Positions 5,543 to 6,396 of a stretch of DNA of 6,396 nt are shown piece after piece. This DNA comes from Syntrophomonadaceae bacterium (lineage in GTDB: Bacteria; Bacillota; Syntrophomonadia; Syntrophomonadales; Syntrophomonadaceae). Position 1 is the first letter of the stretch; each line of letters starts with the position of its first letter. The stretch covers positions 1-6,396 of the forward strand of contig JAQUBU010000136.1 in the NCBI GenBank assembly GCA_028686565.1, read 5' to 3'. The translations under genes were made by a program, and so were the position numbers. The notes below the pieces were generated by a model. The model searched no databases. It worked only from the letters and a program-made list of their open reading frames with translations, and was not told the origin of the DNA.

Positions 5543-6208
5543 ATGGCAACATATGAAATAGTCTTCAAGCTCTGTCTGGCTTGTATTTTGGGTGCATTGA
5601 TAGGTCTGGAAAGAGAAAGTCTTAACCGTCCTGCGGGGTTAAGAACTTATACATTGGTCTGCGTAGGTTCAACACTGGCAATGATTGTATCAATTGATAT
5701 ATACCTGCAGTATTATCATACTGTTAATGCCGATCCTGGACGTATTGCAGCTCAGGTTGTCAGCGGAATTGGCTTTCTGGGTGCTGGAACTATAATGCGT
5801 GAAGGTGCTACGGTCCGAGGCTTAACAACAGCAGCCGGCCTTTGGGTTGTAGCTTGTATTGGCTTGGCCGTAGGTTCCGGTATGTATATACCGGCTATAG
5901 TAACTACAGGTTTAATTCTTTTTGTCTTAATATATTTTGTTAAAGTTGAAGAAAAAATAACTGGCATGCGTGATTATAAAGGGATATTGATGCTTGTCGA
6001 AGATCGCCCCGGACAGGTAGGAACTATTGGTTCTATATTGGGTGATATGTGTGTACTTATTAAGAATATCCAGCTCAGCCGGATTGAGGACAGCGGAGAT
6101 CTTGAAATCGAATTGCTGCTGCAGCTGCCGCCGAACTTGTCAATTGATGAAGTAACCGAGGAATTGTCAGGTATTAAAGGTTTACGCAATATTGACCGCT
6201 TAAACTAG
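5543..6208 (+). CDS. MgtC/SapB-family membrane protein
   Basis: Predicted integral membrane protein of 221 residues. The N-terminal MgtC/SapB domain (about 5-135) has four or five hydrophobic segments and the family motifs LGALIGLERE (16-25), RPAGLRTYTLVCVGST (29-44), GIGFLGAGTIM (75-85) and VRGLTTAAGLW (91-101). The cytosolic C-terminal part (about 145-221) resembles the ACT-like domain of longer MgtC proteins (LVEDRPGQVGTIGSILGD, 151-168). In Salmonella, MgtC aids growth at low magnesium and survival in macrophages and affects the F1Fo ATPase; the role of this environmental-type homologue cannot be told from sequence. The ATG lies five bases after the proS stop with no clear Shine-Dalgarno, which suggests translational coupling to proS. 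It sits between proS and the probable polC, where I would not expect an MgtC gene, so it may be a lineage-specific addition. Domain assignment is firm; function is not. Confidence 0.9.
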   Translation: MATYEIVFKLCLACILGALIGLERESLNRPAGLRTYTLVCVGSTLAMIVSIDIYLQYYHTVNADPGRIAAQVVSGIGFLGAGTIMREGATVRGLTTAAGLWVVACIGLAVGSGMYIPAIVTTGLILFVLIYFVKVEEKITGMRDYKGILMLVEDRPGQVGTIGSILGDMCVLIKNIQLSRIEDSGDLEIELLLQLPPNLSIDEVTEELSGIKGLRNIDRLN

Positions 6209-6252
6209 AGTTTTTAATCAGGTATTTGGAACCAAAACAAAAGGAGTGTAAT
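6192..6252 (+). promoter_or_regulatory. Weak promoter-like motifs ahead of the downstream gene
   Basis: Two overlapping candidates: TTGACC (6192-6197) with TTTAAT (6213-6218), and TTGGAA (6226-6231) with TGTAAT (6247-6252). Both have 15-base spacers, shorter than the preferred 17, so either would be suboptimal. The gap before the next gene is AT-rich, no terminator is visible after the MgtC-family gene, and readthrough from proS is equally possible. Confidence 0.22.
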
Positions 6253-6257
6253 AGAGA

Positions 6258-6275
6258 ATGCGCAGCATTTTCTAA
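6258..6275 (+). CDS. Possible five-codon leader ORF (MRSIF)
   Basis: AAAGGAG (6240-6246) lies 11 bases before an ATG that opens a five-residue frame ending in TAA TAA. It may be a short leader ORF, the remnant of an older gene start, or chance. Nothing in the peptide suggests amino-acid-specific attenuation, and no terminator stem follows it. Confidence 0.15.
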   Translation: MRSIF

Positions 6276-6320
6276 TAATTTAAAATAAAAATTAAGAATT
6301 TAAAAAATGGGAGAAGAAGT

Positions 6321-6396
6321 GTGAACCAGGATTTTTATTCCTTTTTAGGTAGTATGTCCGAAGCAATGGTAAGCGATCTCTGGCAGGGAGCAAGGT
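6321..6396 (+). CDS. polC: Start of a gene cut by the window end, probably PolC-type DNA polymerase III alpha subunit
   Basis: A frame opens at GTG 6321 and gives 25 codons (MNQDFYSFLGSMSEAMVSDL, then WQGAR) before the window ends. A purine-rich site, GGGAG (6309-6313), sits seven bases upstream. An ATG at 6307 in another frame reads only MGEEV before a TGA overlapping the GTG, so it is not the start. The name rests on synteny: polC commonly follows proS in the Firmicute dxr-rseP-ispG-proS cluster, and PolC N-termini are variable. The visible residues are compatible with the small N-terminal domain but carry no diagnostic motif. PolC would be the replicative polymerase with its own proofreading exonuclease. 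Confidence 0.5.
   Translation, partial: MNQDFYSFLGSMSEAMVSDLWQGAR

Overview
The window is a stretch of bacterial chromosome from what looks like a Firmicute of the Clostridia type. The gene order dxr - rseP - ispG - proS - (mgtC-like) - polC-like, the strong AGGAGG-type ribosome binding sites, the use of GTG and TTG starts and the moderately AT-rich composition all fit. A relative of Syntrophomonas is plausible, but that is inference from gene order and style, not from a search. All genes lie on the + strand.

Layout: bases 1-1091 hold dxr (DXP reductoisomerase), whose first ~30 codons lie before the window. Bases 1092-1709 form a 618-base gap with no sizeable gene but much structure. It contains a tandem duplication (~112 bases per copy) of the dxr 3' end plus its leader. 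The second copy is split by a 416-base MITE-like insertion with 11-base terminal inverted repeats and a 5-base AACTA target duplication. From 1710 comes a tight run: rseP (membrane zinc protease), ispG (4-hydroxy-3-methylbut-2-enyl diphosphate synthase), proS (prolyl-tRNA synthetase) and an MgtC/SapB-family membrane protein, with gaps of 18, 21 and 5 bases. After a 112-base AT-rich gap, a reading frame begins at 6321 and runs off the end. By position it is probably polC.

Function: Dxr and IspG catalyse the second and the penultimate steps of the MEP isoprenoid pathway. RseP is the site-2 protease of regulated intramembrane proteolysis, ProRS charges tRNA-Pro, and PolC would be the replicative polymerase. 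The MgtC-family protein is the least expected member of the run. No undescribed multi-gene system is evident. The most notable content is the non-coding dxr-rseP interval: it shows a readable history (duplication, then insertion), with the undisturbed first copy acting as an internal empty-site control, and the insertion may bring its own promoter facing rseP.
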